NCBI GenBank assembly: GCA_045122895.1
Contig: JBGVIE010000027.1
Span: 1 to 26,453 of the forward strand
Direction: 5' to 3'
Source of the DNA: RGIG1934 sp045122895
GTDB lineage: Bacteria > Bacillota > Clostridia > Lachnospirales > Lachnospiraceae
DNA length: 26,453 nucleotides
A model generated the notes under the pieces. The model was given only the letters and a program-made list of their open reading frames with translations, had not been told where the DNA came from and made no database searches. The position numbers and the translations under genes were made by a program. Below are positions 16,615 to 24,096 of this stretch, in pieces; positions within the stretch are counted from its first letter, which is position 1, and the number at the start of each line of letters is the position of its first letter.

Positions 16615-17268
16615 ATGAAGCTTTATTTTATCAGACATGGCAGACAGGACAGTATGCTGTGTAATGTGGATGTGGGTCTTTCCAAAGAAGGTCATAAGCA
16701 GGCTGATTTGGCAGGAAAAAGACTAAAAGGTTTAGGTATCGATGCCCTTTACACAAGCGATATGGCAAGAGCTATTGAAACAGGGGAAGAGATTAGCAAA
16801 CATATTGATATCAAAGGCAAGGTCTTAAGGGGACTAAGAGAAACAGAATTTGGTGATATGGAAGGCCTTACTGATGAAGAGATGAAAGAGAAATATAAGG
16901 ATTTTTATATAGAAAGGGACAAGTTCTTAGAGGATTTGTCTTATCCTAATGGAGAAAATGGTAGGGAATGTTATGACAGAATGATTAAGGCTGTCAGACA
17001 GATAATAGAGGAATGTGAGAAGGACAAAAAAGAAAACATAGCAATTGTGTCCCATGGTGGTGCGATAAGATGCTTTCTGACGGGAATACTTGGGATGGAT
17101 TTTGCAAGGAGATTACAGTTTGTAAAGACAATGGAGAACTGCAGCATAACAGAAATTCATTACGATAAGAAATGGGACAGATTCTACATAGAGAGAGTTA
17201 ATGATTATTCTCATCTTGAAGGACATAAGGAATTGTTAAGGAAGCATTTTAAAAAGACATTTTTATAG
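16615..17268 (+). CDS. Histidine phosphatase (phosphoglycerate mutase-like) family protein
   Basis: A branch-1 histidine phosphatase of 217 residues. The phospho-accepting RHG is at residues 7-9 (FIRHGR), followed by YTSDMARAIETGE with the phosphate-binding Arg, the acid-base segment LRETEFGDMEG, and the second His in AIVSHGGAIRC. Substrates in this family range from phosphoglycerate to cobalamin and sugar phosphates; nothing nearby fixes it. The insertion after MEGLTDEEM is slightly long, as in phosphatase rather than mutase members. GAGG..GGGAG precedes the ATG. The topoisomerase B gene starts 24 bases after the stop, so read-through into it is possible. Confidence 0.9.
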   Translation: MKLYFIRHGRQDSMLCNVDVGLSKEGHKQADLAGKRLKGLGIDALYTSDMARAIETGEEISKHIDIKGKVLRGLRETEFGDMEGLTDEEMKEKYKDFYIERDKFLEDLSYPNGENGRECYDRMIKAVRQIIEECEKDKKENIAIVSHGGAIRCFLTGILGMDFARRLQFVKTMENCSITEIHYDKKWDRFYIERVNDYSHLEGHKELLRKHFKKTFL

Positions 17269-17292
17269 AAGGTAGAAGAAAGAGGAAAATAG

Positions 17293-19212
17293 ATGGCAAC
17301 AGAAGTAACTAAAACATATGATGCGAACAGCATATCTATTCTTGAGGGACTTGAGGCGGTTAGAAAGCGCCCTGGTATGTATATTGGAAGTGTTTCGACT
17401 AAAGGTCTGAATCATTTGATTTATGAAATAGTTGATAACTCGGTTGACGAGCATCTTGCAGGTCATTGTAGTGAGATAACTGTATCTCTTGGCAAAGATG
17501 GAACTGCCACAATTACGGATAATGGTAGAGGTATTCCTGTTGGAATCAATGAAAAAGCCGGTATTCCGGCAGTTGAGGTGGTATTTACGGTGCTTCATGC
17601 AGGAGGTAAATTCGGTGATGGAGGATACAAGATATCAGGTGGTCTTCACGGTGTAGGTGCTTCAGTAGTCAATGCACTTTCAGAATGGCTTGAGGTTACT
17701 ATTAAGCTTGACGGAAAGGTATATAAGCAAAGATACGAGCGTGGAAAAGTAATGTATCCGTTAAAAGAAATAGGAACCTGCAGAAAGAACGATACCGGTA
17801 CAAGTGTTACATTTTTACCTGATAAGGAAATATTTGAAAAGACTTATTTTAAAGCAGAAGCTATTAAAAGCCGTCTTCATGAGACTGCTTACTTAAATCC
17901 GAACCTAAAGATTCACTTCGAAAATAACAGATATTCTGAGGAAGAGAAAATTACATTCCACGAAGAAGAGGGCATTGTGGCATATGTTAAGGATTTAAAC
18001 AAAGGAAAGGAGACAGTCCATCCTGTTATTTATTTTAAAAGAGATGTAGATGGTATTGAGGTGGAGGCTGCGTTTCAGTTTATAGATGAGTTTCAGGAAA
18101 ATATTTTTGGATTTTGTAATAACATCTATACGCAGGAGGGCGGAACACACATCACAGGTTTTAAAACGAAGTTTACAACAGTTATTAATCAGTATGCAAG
18201 GGAACTTGGAATACTGAAGGAAAAGGACAATAATTTTACAGGTACGGATGTAAGAAATGGAATGACTGCTGTGATAGCGGTGAAGCATCCTGAACCAAGA
18301 TTTGAAGGTCAGACAAAGACAAAGCTTGATAACCCTGATGCCGGTAAGGTAACAGCAGAGGCAGCAGGTGATGAGCTTGTGTTATATTTTGACAAGAACT
18401 TAGATGAACTTAAAGCAGTTATTGCCTGCGCAGAGAAATCAGCCAAGATTAGAAAAGCAGAAGAAAAAGCTAAGACTAATCTTTTGGTTAAGCAGAAGTT
18501 TTCTATTGACAGTAATGGTAAGCTTGCAAACTGTGAGAGTAGAAATGCCAAAGAGTGTGAAGTGTTTATTGTCGAAGGTGATTCAGCCGGAGGCTCAGCC
18601 AAGATGGCAAGAAACAGAAAAACACAGGCTATTATGCCAATCAGAGGTAAGATTTTGAATGTAGAAAAAGCTACAATTGACAAGGTGCTTGCAAATGCAG
18701 AGATTAAGACTATGATAAACGCGTTTGGATGTGGCTTTTTAGAAGGCTATGGCAATGATTTTGATATATCAAAACTTAGATATGATAAGATTATCATAAT
18801 GACGGATGCCGATGTGGATGGTGCTCATATTGATACCTTGTTGCTTACGTTTTTCTATAGATTTATGCCTGAATTAATTCATCAGGGACACGTATATCTT
18901 GCTATGCCACCTTTGTACAAGGCTGTTCCCAAAAGGGGTGAGGGCGAATATTTATATGATGATAAGGCGCTTGAGAAATATAGAAAGACACACACGGGAT
19001 TTACTCTTCAAAGATATAAAGGTCTTGGCGAAATGGATGCTGAGCAGCTCTGGGAGACAACACTTAACCCTGAGACAAGACTTTTAAAGCAGGTTGAAAT
19101 CGAAGATGCAAGAATGGCTTCTGAGGTTACAAGTATGCTTATGGGTACTGATGTACCACCAAGAAGACAGTTTATTCATGATCATGCGCATGATGCGGAA
19201 ATTGATGTATAG
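17293..19212 (+). CDS. parE: Type IIA topoisomerase B subunit, probably ParE (topoisomerase IV)
   Basis: The ATPase and Toprim subunit of a type IIA topoisomerase, 639 residues. The GHKL ATPase has E45/N49 in YEIVDNSVDE, DNGRG (76-80) and GGLHGVG (116-122). The transducer domain has the switch lysine region QTKTKL. The Toprim domain has EGDSAGG near 428 and DADVDG near 505. The tail has QRYKGLGEMDAEQLWETT. GyrB and ParE are hard to separate by these motifs. ParE is favoured because the A subunit 18 bases downstream lacks the GyrA box and because no dnaA/recF neighbourhood, the usual gyrB setting, is seen. With ParC it would decatenate sister chromosomes. GAGG lies 7 bases before the ATG. Confidence 0.85.
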   Translation: MATEVTKTYDANSISILEGLEAVRKRPGMYIGSVSTKGLNHLIYEIVDNSVDEHLAGHCSEITVSLGKDGTATITDNGRGIPVGINEKAGIPAVEVVFTVLHAGGKFGDGGYKISGGLHGVGASVVNALSEWLEVTIKLDGKVYKQRYERGKVMYPLKEIGTCRKNDTGTSVTFLPDKEIFEKTYFKAEAIKSRLHETAYLNPNLKIHFENNRYSEEEKITFHEEEGIVAYVKDLNKGKETVHPVIYFKRDVDGIEVEAAFQFIDEFQENIFGFCNNIYTQEGGTHITGFKTKFTTVINQYARELGILKEKDNNFTGTDVRNGMTAVIAVKHPEPRFEGQTKTKLDNPDAGKVTAEAAGDELVLYFDKNLDELKAVIACAEKSAKIRKAEEKAKTNLLVKQKFSIDSNGKLANCESRNAKECEVFIVEGDSAGGSAKMARNRKTQAIMPIRGKILNVEKATIDKVLANAEIKTMINAFGCGFLEGYGNDFDISKLRYDKIIIMTDADVDGAHIDTLLLTFFYRFMPELIHQGHVYLAMPPLYKAVPKRGEGEYLYDDKALEKYRKTHTGFTLQRYKGLGEMDAEQLWETTLNPETRLLKQVEIEDARMASEVTSMLMGTDVPPRRQFIHDHAHDAEIDV

Positions 19213-19230
19213 TAAGTACGGAGGTAGAAA

Positions 19231-21675
19231 ATGGCAGAGCAGATTATTAAAACGGAATATTCAGAGATAATGCAAAAGTCATATATAGATTACGCTATGA
19301 GTGTAATCTGTCAGAGAGCTCTTCCTGATATAAGAGACGGACTTAAGCCGGTGCAGCGTCGCGTACTCTATGCAATGAATGAGCTTAAATTAAATTATGA
19401 CAAACCACATAGAAAATCAGCACGTATCGTCGGTGATACAATGGGTAAATTCCACCCACATGGTGATAGTTCAATATATGAGGCTTTAGTAGTACTTGAG
19501 CAGGATTTTAAAAAGGGAATGGCATTAGTAGACGGTCATGGTAACTTCGGTTCAATCGAAGGGGATGGCGCTGCTGCTATGCGATACACTGAAGCAAAGC
19601 TTAAGAAATTTACTCAGGATGTGTATTTGGCTGATCTTGATAAAGACGTTGTGGATTTTGTACCAAATTTTGATGAGACAGAAAAAGAGCCGGAGGTACT
19701 TCCGGTCAGAGTGCCAAATGTACTGATAAACGGTGCAGAAGGTATCGCAGTAGGTATGACTACAAGTATACCGACACATAACCTGTCAGAAGTAATAGAT
19801 GCAAGTATTGCATATATGTCAAACAATGACATAACTACAAGTGAGTTGATGAAATACGTAAAGGGTCCTGATTTTCCAACGGGAGGTCTTGTGGTAAACA
19901 AAAGTGAGCTGCCAGACATATATGAGACGGGAACCGGAAAAATAAAACTGAGGGGGAAGGTGGAATTCGAGCCTGCTAAGAAAAAATCAGACAAGGACAA
20001 GCTTGTAATCACTGAGATACCTTATACTATGATTGGTGCCAATATCGGAAAATTTATAGCTGATGTGTGCAGCCTTATCGAGAATAAGAAAACAACAGAC
20101 ATCACGGACATTTCTAACGAATCGTCAAAAGAGGGTATCAGAATTGTCCTTGAACTTAAGAAAAATGCAGATGTAGAAAAGCTTACAAATATGCTTTACA
20201 AGAAGACAAAGCTTGAAGATACATTTGGTGTAAATATGCTCACAATTGTAGATGGACGTCCGGAAACACTTGGGCTTAAGAGTATAATTAAGCATCATAT
20301 TGATTTTCAGATAGAGCTTGCTACCAGAAAATATAACACTTTATTAAAGAGGGACTTAGAACAAAAAGAAATAAAAGAAGGTCTTATCAGAGCTTGTAAT
20401 ATAATTGATCTTATTATCGAGATTTTACGGGGAAGTAAGAGTATTAAAGATGCAAAAGACTGCCTTGTAAATGGTAATACAGATAATATTACATTTAAGA
20501 ACAGGGAATCAAAATTATATGCCAACAATCTCAATTTTACAGAGAAGCAGGCACAGGCAATATTGGAGCTTAGGCTTTATAAACTGATTGGTCTTGAAAT
20601 TATGGCCCTTGAAAAAGAGTATGCAGAACTTGTAGAGAGAATAGCTGAATATGAAGAAATTCTTTCAAACAGAAAGGCTATGCTTAAGACTATCAAAAAG
20701 GATCTTGAAAAAATCAAGAAGGAATACGGAGTCGAGAGAAGAACAGTTATCGAAGATGGAAAAGAAGCTGTTTATGAGGAAGAGAAAATAAAAGAACAGG
20801 AAGTAGTATTCCTTATGGATAGATTCGGTTATGCAAAGACAATTGATGTAGCTTTATATGAGAAGAACAAGGAGACAGCTGATACAGAGAATAAGTATGC
20901 CTTTAGATGTATGAATACTGACAAGGTATGCATATTTACCGATAATGGAAATCTTCATCAGGTTAAGATAATGGATGTTCCGTTTGTTAAGTTAAAGGAC
21001 AAGGGAACTCCAATTGATAATCTTGGCAATTATGACAGTAAAGGTGAAAGTATTGTATTCATTTGCAGCGCCGAGATGATGGCAGGAAGAAAACTGTTGT
21101 TTACTACACAAAATGGAATGATGAAGCTTGTGGATGGCAGTGAATTCAGTGTTACAAAGAGAACAGTGGCAGCTACAAAGCTTGGTGATGACGATTTGGT
21201 TGTAAGTGTTGAGATAACAGAGGCAATGGAAAAACCGGAGTTTGCAGATGTTACCCCGGACAACGGCCCAGTAATGTTAACAGGTGGTTTTGATGATGAC
21301 AGTATGGGTGGATTCTCTGATATGGATATGATGGGAGATTCATTTGATATGACATTTGATGATTTGCTGGTTAATGATCAGGTGACAGATAATAAGGCTA
21401 ATGATAATTCTGATGAGAACATAGTAAGCAACCAGATAGTGGTGCTTCAGACGAAGAAAGGGATGTTTTTAAGGTTTCCGCTTAGAGAGATTCCGGAAAA
21501 GAAAAAAGGTGCAATAGGCATAAAGGGAATTAAGCTTGCAGATGATGATATAGTTGAAAAAGTATATCTTATGGATGCAGGAGACAATATGGTTGTAGAG
21601 TTTAAGGGCAAGGAAATTGAACTTAGGAAGCTAAAGACTACAAAACATGGTGCGAAAGGAACGAGGAAATCGTAA
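19231..21675 (+). CDS. parC: Type IIA topoisomerase A subunit, probably ParC, with acidic insert in the C-terminal domain
   Basis: The DNA-cleaving subunit, 814 residues. The catalytic Tyr is Y119 in AAAMRYTEAK. The quinolone-determining segment HPHGDSSIYEALV keeps Ser80 and Glu84, the sensitive-type residues at the positions of E. coli GyrA Ser83 and Asp87. The tower, a coiled gate region with LELRLYKL, and a beta-pinwheel C-terminal domain follow; I can see about four blade-like repeats (VFLMDRFGYAKTID, KVCIFTDNGNLHQV, KLLFTTQNGMMKLV, VVLQTKKGMFLRFP). The GyrA box (QRRGGKG) is absent, which argues for ParC. Between the last blades lies a low-complexity Asp/Met/Gly/Phe-rich insert, about residues 670-733. 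GGAGG precedes the ATG at a normal distance. Confidence 0.85.
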   Translation: MAEQIIKTEYSEIMQKSYIDYAMSVICQRALPDIRDGLKPVQRRVLYAMNELKLNYDKPHRKSARIVGDTMGKFHPHGDSSIYEALVVLEQDFKKGMALVDGHGNFGSIEGDGAAAMRYTEAKLKKFTQDVYLADLDKDVVDFVPNFDETEKEPEVLPVRVPNVLINGAEGIAVGMTTSIPTHNLSEVIDASIAYMSNNDITTSELMKYVKGPDFPTGGLVVNKSELPDIYETGTGKIKLRGKVEFEPAKKKSDKDKLVITEIPYTMIGANIGKFIADVCSLIENKKTTDITDISNESSKEGIRIVLELKKNADVEKLTNMLYKKTKLEDTFGVNMLTIVDGRPETLGLKSIIKHHIDFQIELATRKYNTLLKRDLEQKEIKEGLIRACNIIDLIIEILRGSKSIKDAKDCLVNGNTDNITFKNRESKLYANNLNFTEKQAQAILELRLYKLIGLEIMALEKEYAELVERIAEYEEILSNRKAMLKTIKKDLEKIKKEYGVERRTVIEDGKEAVYEEEKIKEQEVVFLMDRFGYAKTIDVALYEKNKETADTENKYAFRCMNTDKVCIFTDNGNLHQVKIMDVPFVKLKDKGTPIDNLGNYDSKGESIVFICSAEMMAGRKLLFTTQNGMMKLVDGSEFSVTKRTVAATKLGDDDLVVSVEITEAMEKPEFADVTPDNGPVMLTGGFDDDSMGGFSDMDMMGDSFDMTFDDLLVNDQVTDNKANDNSDENIVSNQIVVLQTKKGMFLRFPLREIPEKKKGAIGIKGIKLADDDIVEKVYLMDAGDNMVVEFKGKEIELRKLKTTKHGAKGTRKS

Positions 21676-21762
21676 TACTTTTTGACCAAAGCAACATAAA
21701 TATGAAATATTTGCAAAATAGGAAACTGAAAAAGTTAAAAAAGTGTAAAAATAATATAATAT

Positions 21763-21790
21763 ACCCCCAAAAATCCCCCTTATTGGGGGT
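21763..21790 (+). other. Hairpin with two alternative pairings
   Basis: ACCCCCAA (21763-21770) can pair with TTGGGGGT (21783-21790) over 8 bp. The nearer CCCCC (21775-21779) can instead pair with the same GGGGG (21785-21789). No T-run follows. It may protect the parC mRNA 3' end or act as a weak terminator. Confidence 0.55.
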
Positions 21791-21903
21791 GTGAGTTAAA
21801 TTGGCTATGTGATAATATAATCTATGTAAGGGATAATGATTTTAATATTATTTAATATTTTTAATATTTAAATCGGGGATGTATTTTATATATACAAGAA
21901 GAG

Positions 21904-21951
21904 AAGCTACTATGATATTGACGTGGGACGCAATATTTTGGTAGCTTTTTT
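21904..21951 (+). terminator. Intrinsic terminator or small-RNA end upstream of the PilZ gene
   Basis: AAGCTAC (21904-21910) pairs with GTAGCTT (21941-21947), with an inner stem ATATTG/CAATAT and a small CGT/ACG cap, followed by a T-run to 21951. It lies about 230 bases past parC, so it may end a long parC 3' UTR or a separate short transcript. Confidence 0.7.
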
Positions 21952-21972
21952 ATGTATAATTAATAATAAGGC

Positions 21973-22001
21973 TTTAAAAATAGATATAAAAATGGTATAA
22001 T
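21973..22001 (+). promoter_or_regulatory. Extended -10 promoter of the PilZ gene
   Basis: TGGTATAAT (21993-22001) is a consensus extended -10; the -35 region TTTAAA (21973-21978) is weak at 17-base spacing. Transcription would start near 22008. Confidence 0.7.
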
Positions 22002-22034
22002 GTTTACAGAGAAATAATGGATTGGATGGTGACT

Positions 22035-22646
22035 ATGCGCTTAAACGATTTGACTATTGGGGAAGAGGTAGAACTTGAAATAGTAAAAGCGGAGCAAAAA
22101 AGTGTAGTTTTTGGAAAGGTACTTAATGATAGTATTGATAATGTTATTATATTAGAGCCGATTATTATTGATGATTGTGTGCTGGTACTTGACGACAAGG
22201 AGATACGAATTAATGTAATTATTAATATTGAGAATGAGAAGCCTCAGGTGTTTACAGGCGTAGCGTTTGGTATGACAGTTGTCGGCGGTAAGGCCTGTGT
22301 TGTTATTAAGAGCACCAAGGATAGCATTACATATAACAGGAGGAGCAGCTTCAGGCTGCCACTTGACGTTCAGGGTTCTGTTTATAATGAGAAGGTTATC
22401 ATTCACGACATTAGTTCCAGCGGATTGTCATTTTATACGAAGAGAGAGAAGAAGAAGAGAATTGGCTCTGATGTAAAGATTAAGTTTGTAGCTGACTATG
22501 AAGAAATAGAAATAGTTGGAAAAATAGTCAGAGAGGTAGATGAGGGAGACAGAACACTTCATGGATGTATTATTCAGAATTCACCCAAGATTAATAATTA
22601 TATTGCCAGTGAACAAAGAAAGAGAATAAAGGGAAAGAGAAGATAA
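22035..22646 (+). CDS. PilZ-domain protein (YcgR-like c-di-GMP receptor)
   Basis: A 203-residue protein with an N-terminal beta-rich domain of about 100 residues and a C-terminal PilZ domain. The c-di-GMP binding motifs are both present: RSSFR (the RxxxR motif, in YNRRSSFRLPL) and DISSSG (the D/NxSxxG motif). The layout is that of YcgR/YpfA proteins, which slow flagella or regulate surface traits when c-di-GMP rises, though no flagellar gene is nearby. ATG 22035 is chosen because GGATGG stands 5-6 bases upstream and the promoter would leave only about 9 bases before the in-frame ATG 22017 (209 residues). The gene stands alone between two hairpin terminators and is probably monocistronic. Confidence 0.88.
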   Translation: MRLNDLTIGEEVELEIVKAEQKSVVFGKVLNDSIDNVIILEPIIIDDCVLVLDDKEIRINVIINIENEKPQVFTGVAFGMTVVGGKACVVIKSTKDSITYNRRSSFRLPLDVQGSVYNEKVIIHDISSSGLSFYTKREKKKRIGSDVKIKFVADYEEIEIVGKIVREVDEGDRTLHGCIIQNSPKINNYIASEQRKRIKGKRR

Positions 22647-22649
22647 TCG

Positions 22650-22688
22650 ATAAGAGTATATCATAGATTTGATATGCTCTTATTTTTT
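22650..22688 (+). terminator. Intrinsic terminator of the PilZ gene
   Basis: A 14-bp stem (22650-22663 with 22670-22683, one T.G pair) closes a six-base loop and runs into TTTTTT (22683-22688). Confidence 0.92.
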
Positions 22689-22690
22689 GC

Positions 22691-22719
22691 TTGACATAGA
22701 CATAATTTGGTTGTACACT
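22691..22719 (+). promoter_or_regulatory. Promoter of the GntR-ABC operon
   Basis: TTGACA (22691-22696), 17-base spacer, TACACT (22714-22719). The -10 box lies inside the first operator palindrome, so a bound repressor would block RNA polymerase. Confidence 0.85.
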
Positions 22720-22753
22720 AAGTGTGCTACGATAGATAGTACACTTAGTGTAC
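22713..22753. promoter_or_regulatory. Two palindromic operators for the GntR regulator
   Basis: Site 1 is GTACACTAAGTGTGC (22713-22727). Site 2 is GTACACTTAGTGTAC (22739-22753), a perfect palindrome around its central base. The centres are 26 bp apart, about two and a half helical turns. Site 1 covers the -10 box; site 2 lies just downstream of the start. This is the arrangement expected for autorepression by the adjacent regulator. Confidence 0.85.
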
Positions 22754-22792
22754 AGGCGTAGATTTAGATTATTATAGAAGGGAGATTATTAT

Positions 22793-23176
22793 ATGTTTCA
22801 AATTGACAATATGTCCAGAAAACCTGTATATGAACAGATTGTTGATCAGTTAGAACAGCTTGTAATTACAGATGTGCTTCCTGCCGGATCCAAGGTTCCA
22901 TCTGTGAGAAGTCTGTCGATTGAGCTTTCTATTAATCCTAACACTATACAGAAATCTTATTCGGAACTAGACAGACGTGGAATCATATATTCAGTACCGG
23001 GACGTGGATGTTTTGTATCAGATAATGCTAAGGAGATATTAAGTTCAATGAAGAGAAAAAAGATTACAGATTTAGAGCTGTTGATGAGGGAACTGGCTCT
23101 TGCAGGTGTTAAAAGACAGGAAATGGAAGATTGCATAAATAGAGTTTTTGATAATAAGGAGGAGGCAGAACAATGA
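22793..23176 (+). CDS. GntR-family regulator, YtrA subfamily
   Basis: A 127-residue dimeric repressor. The N-terminal winged helix is typical: PVYEQIVDQLEQLVITDVLPAGSKVPSVRSLS, then the recognition helix INPNTIQKSYSELDRRGII and the wing VPGRGCFV. Only about 50 residues follow, too few for a FadR or HutC ligand domain, which is the mark of the YtrA group. Such genes usually sit first in an operon with the ABC transporter they control, as here: its stop overlaps the ATPase start (ATGA). It very likely binds the two palindromes at 22713-22753. The inducing signal in relatives is often a cell-wall-active compound; nothing here tells which. Confidence 0.92.
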   Translation: MFQIDNMSRKPVYEQIVDQLEQLVITDVLPAGSKVPSVRSLSIELSINPNTIQKSYSELDRRGIIYSVPGRGCFVSDNAKEILSSMKRKKITDLELLMRELALAGVKRQEMEDCINRVFDNKEEAEQ

Positions 23177-24096
23177 TTACCATAGAAGGTTTAACCAAGA
23201 AATTTGCTGATTTTACAGCACTCAATGATGTTAGCTGTACTATACCGGAAGGGTGTATTTATGGGATGGTAGGTTCTAATGGAGCAGGAAAGTCAACCTT
23301 CCTAAGATTATTAACCGGTGTATACAGACCGGATTCCGGTTCGATTACAATTGATGGAGTCGAAGTGTTTAACAATCCGGATATTAAGAACCAGATTGCT
23401 TTTGTTCCTGATGATTTATATTTTTTACAATCAGCGAATATGAATCGTATGGCAAAAATGTATGCTTCTGCATATGAAGGATTTGACATGGAGTATTTCA
23501 ATAAGCTTACAGAATTATTTAAGCTTGATGCGAAGAAATCAATCAATACTTTTTCAAAAGGGATGAAGCGCCAGGCAGCTACTATTCTTGCTCTTAGCAC
23601 TCATCCAAAGTATTTATTTTTTGATGAGACATTTGATGGACTTGATCCGGTTATGCGTAATCTTGTTAAGTCAATCATATGTAATGAGGTTATTGAGAAT
23701 AATTCAACTGCCATTATTACATCCCATTCTCTTAGAGAACTGGAAGATTTGTGTGATCAATTGGCACTTCTTCACAAGGGTGGACTTGTATTAGAGAGTG
23801 ACACTGAGAATTTAAAAACCAGTTTGTTTAAGATACAGATTGCATTTAGGGAAGAGTACTCTGCAGACAGATTTAAAGATTTGAATATTCTTCATTTTAG
23901 CAAATTAGGCTCTATTGCTAAACTGATTGTTAAAGGTGACAGACAGGAAACAGTAGAGTATTTGAATTCTATGAAGCCGGTGGTGTTAGATATTCTCCCG
24001 CTCACTTTGGAAGAAATATTTACATACGAGATGGAGGCACTGGGGTATAACTTTGAAAGCATAATGGAGGGCAGTAGCAATGAAAAAGATATTTAG
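23173..24096 (+). CDS. ABC transporter ATP-binding protein (YtrB/CcmA-like)
   Basis: The 307-residue nucleotide-binding subunit of an ABC-2 type exporter. Walker A is GSNGAGKS (34-41). The signature is FSKGMKRQ (127-134), a variant of LSGGQ usual in this group. Walker B YLFFDE (147-152) is followed by the D-loop GLDP and the switch His in ITSHS. The Q-loop position reads VPDD instead of Gln, as often in YtrB-like proteins. The last 90 residues form an accessory C-terminal domain. It is translationally coupled on both sides: a 4-base overlap with gntR and a 17-base overlap with the permease. The ribosome site GGAGGAGG is strong. Confidence 0.93.
   Translation: MITIEGLTKKFADFTALNDVSCTIPEGCIYGMVGSNGAGKSTFLRLLTGVYRPDSGSITIDGVEVFNNPDIKNQIAFVPDDLYFLQSANMNRMAKMYASAYEGFDMEYFNKLTELFKLDAKKSINTFSKGMKRQAATILALSTHPKYLFFDETFDGLDPVMRNLVKSIICNEVIENNSTAIITSHSLRELEDLCDQLALLHKGGLVLESDTENLKTSLFKIQIAFREEYSADRFKDLNILHFSKLGSIAKLIVKGDRQETVEYLNSMKPVVLDILPLTLEEIFTYEMEALGYNFESIMEGSSNEKDI

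Larger units (their letters stand above)
21676..22034. other. AT-rich intergenic gap between parC and the PilZ gene
   Basis: No open frame with a ribosome site was found. From left to right the gap holds a C5/C5/G5 hairpin pair with mutually exclusive pairings (21763-21790), a TATAAT without a good -35 (21816-21821), three TTTAATATT repeats (21841-21868), a hairpin with a T-run (21904-21951) and the extended -10 promoter of the PilZ gene (21973-22001). Confidence 0.7.

Noticed and set aside
17293..21675. Calling the topoisomerase pair gyrB/gyrA.
   Set aside because: The A subunit lacks the GyrA box and no dnaA-recF context is seen. The B subunit alone cannot decide, so some doubt remains.
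21903..21951. c-di-GMP-I (GEMM) riboswitch upstream of the PilZ gene, suggested by GTGGGACGCAA.
   Set aside because: The conserved GGGCAAACC segment, the GAAA tetraloop and the receptor helix are absent. The GGGACGCAA lies in the top of a terminator hairpin that ends before the PilZ promoter.
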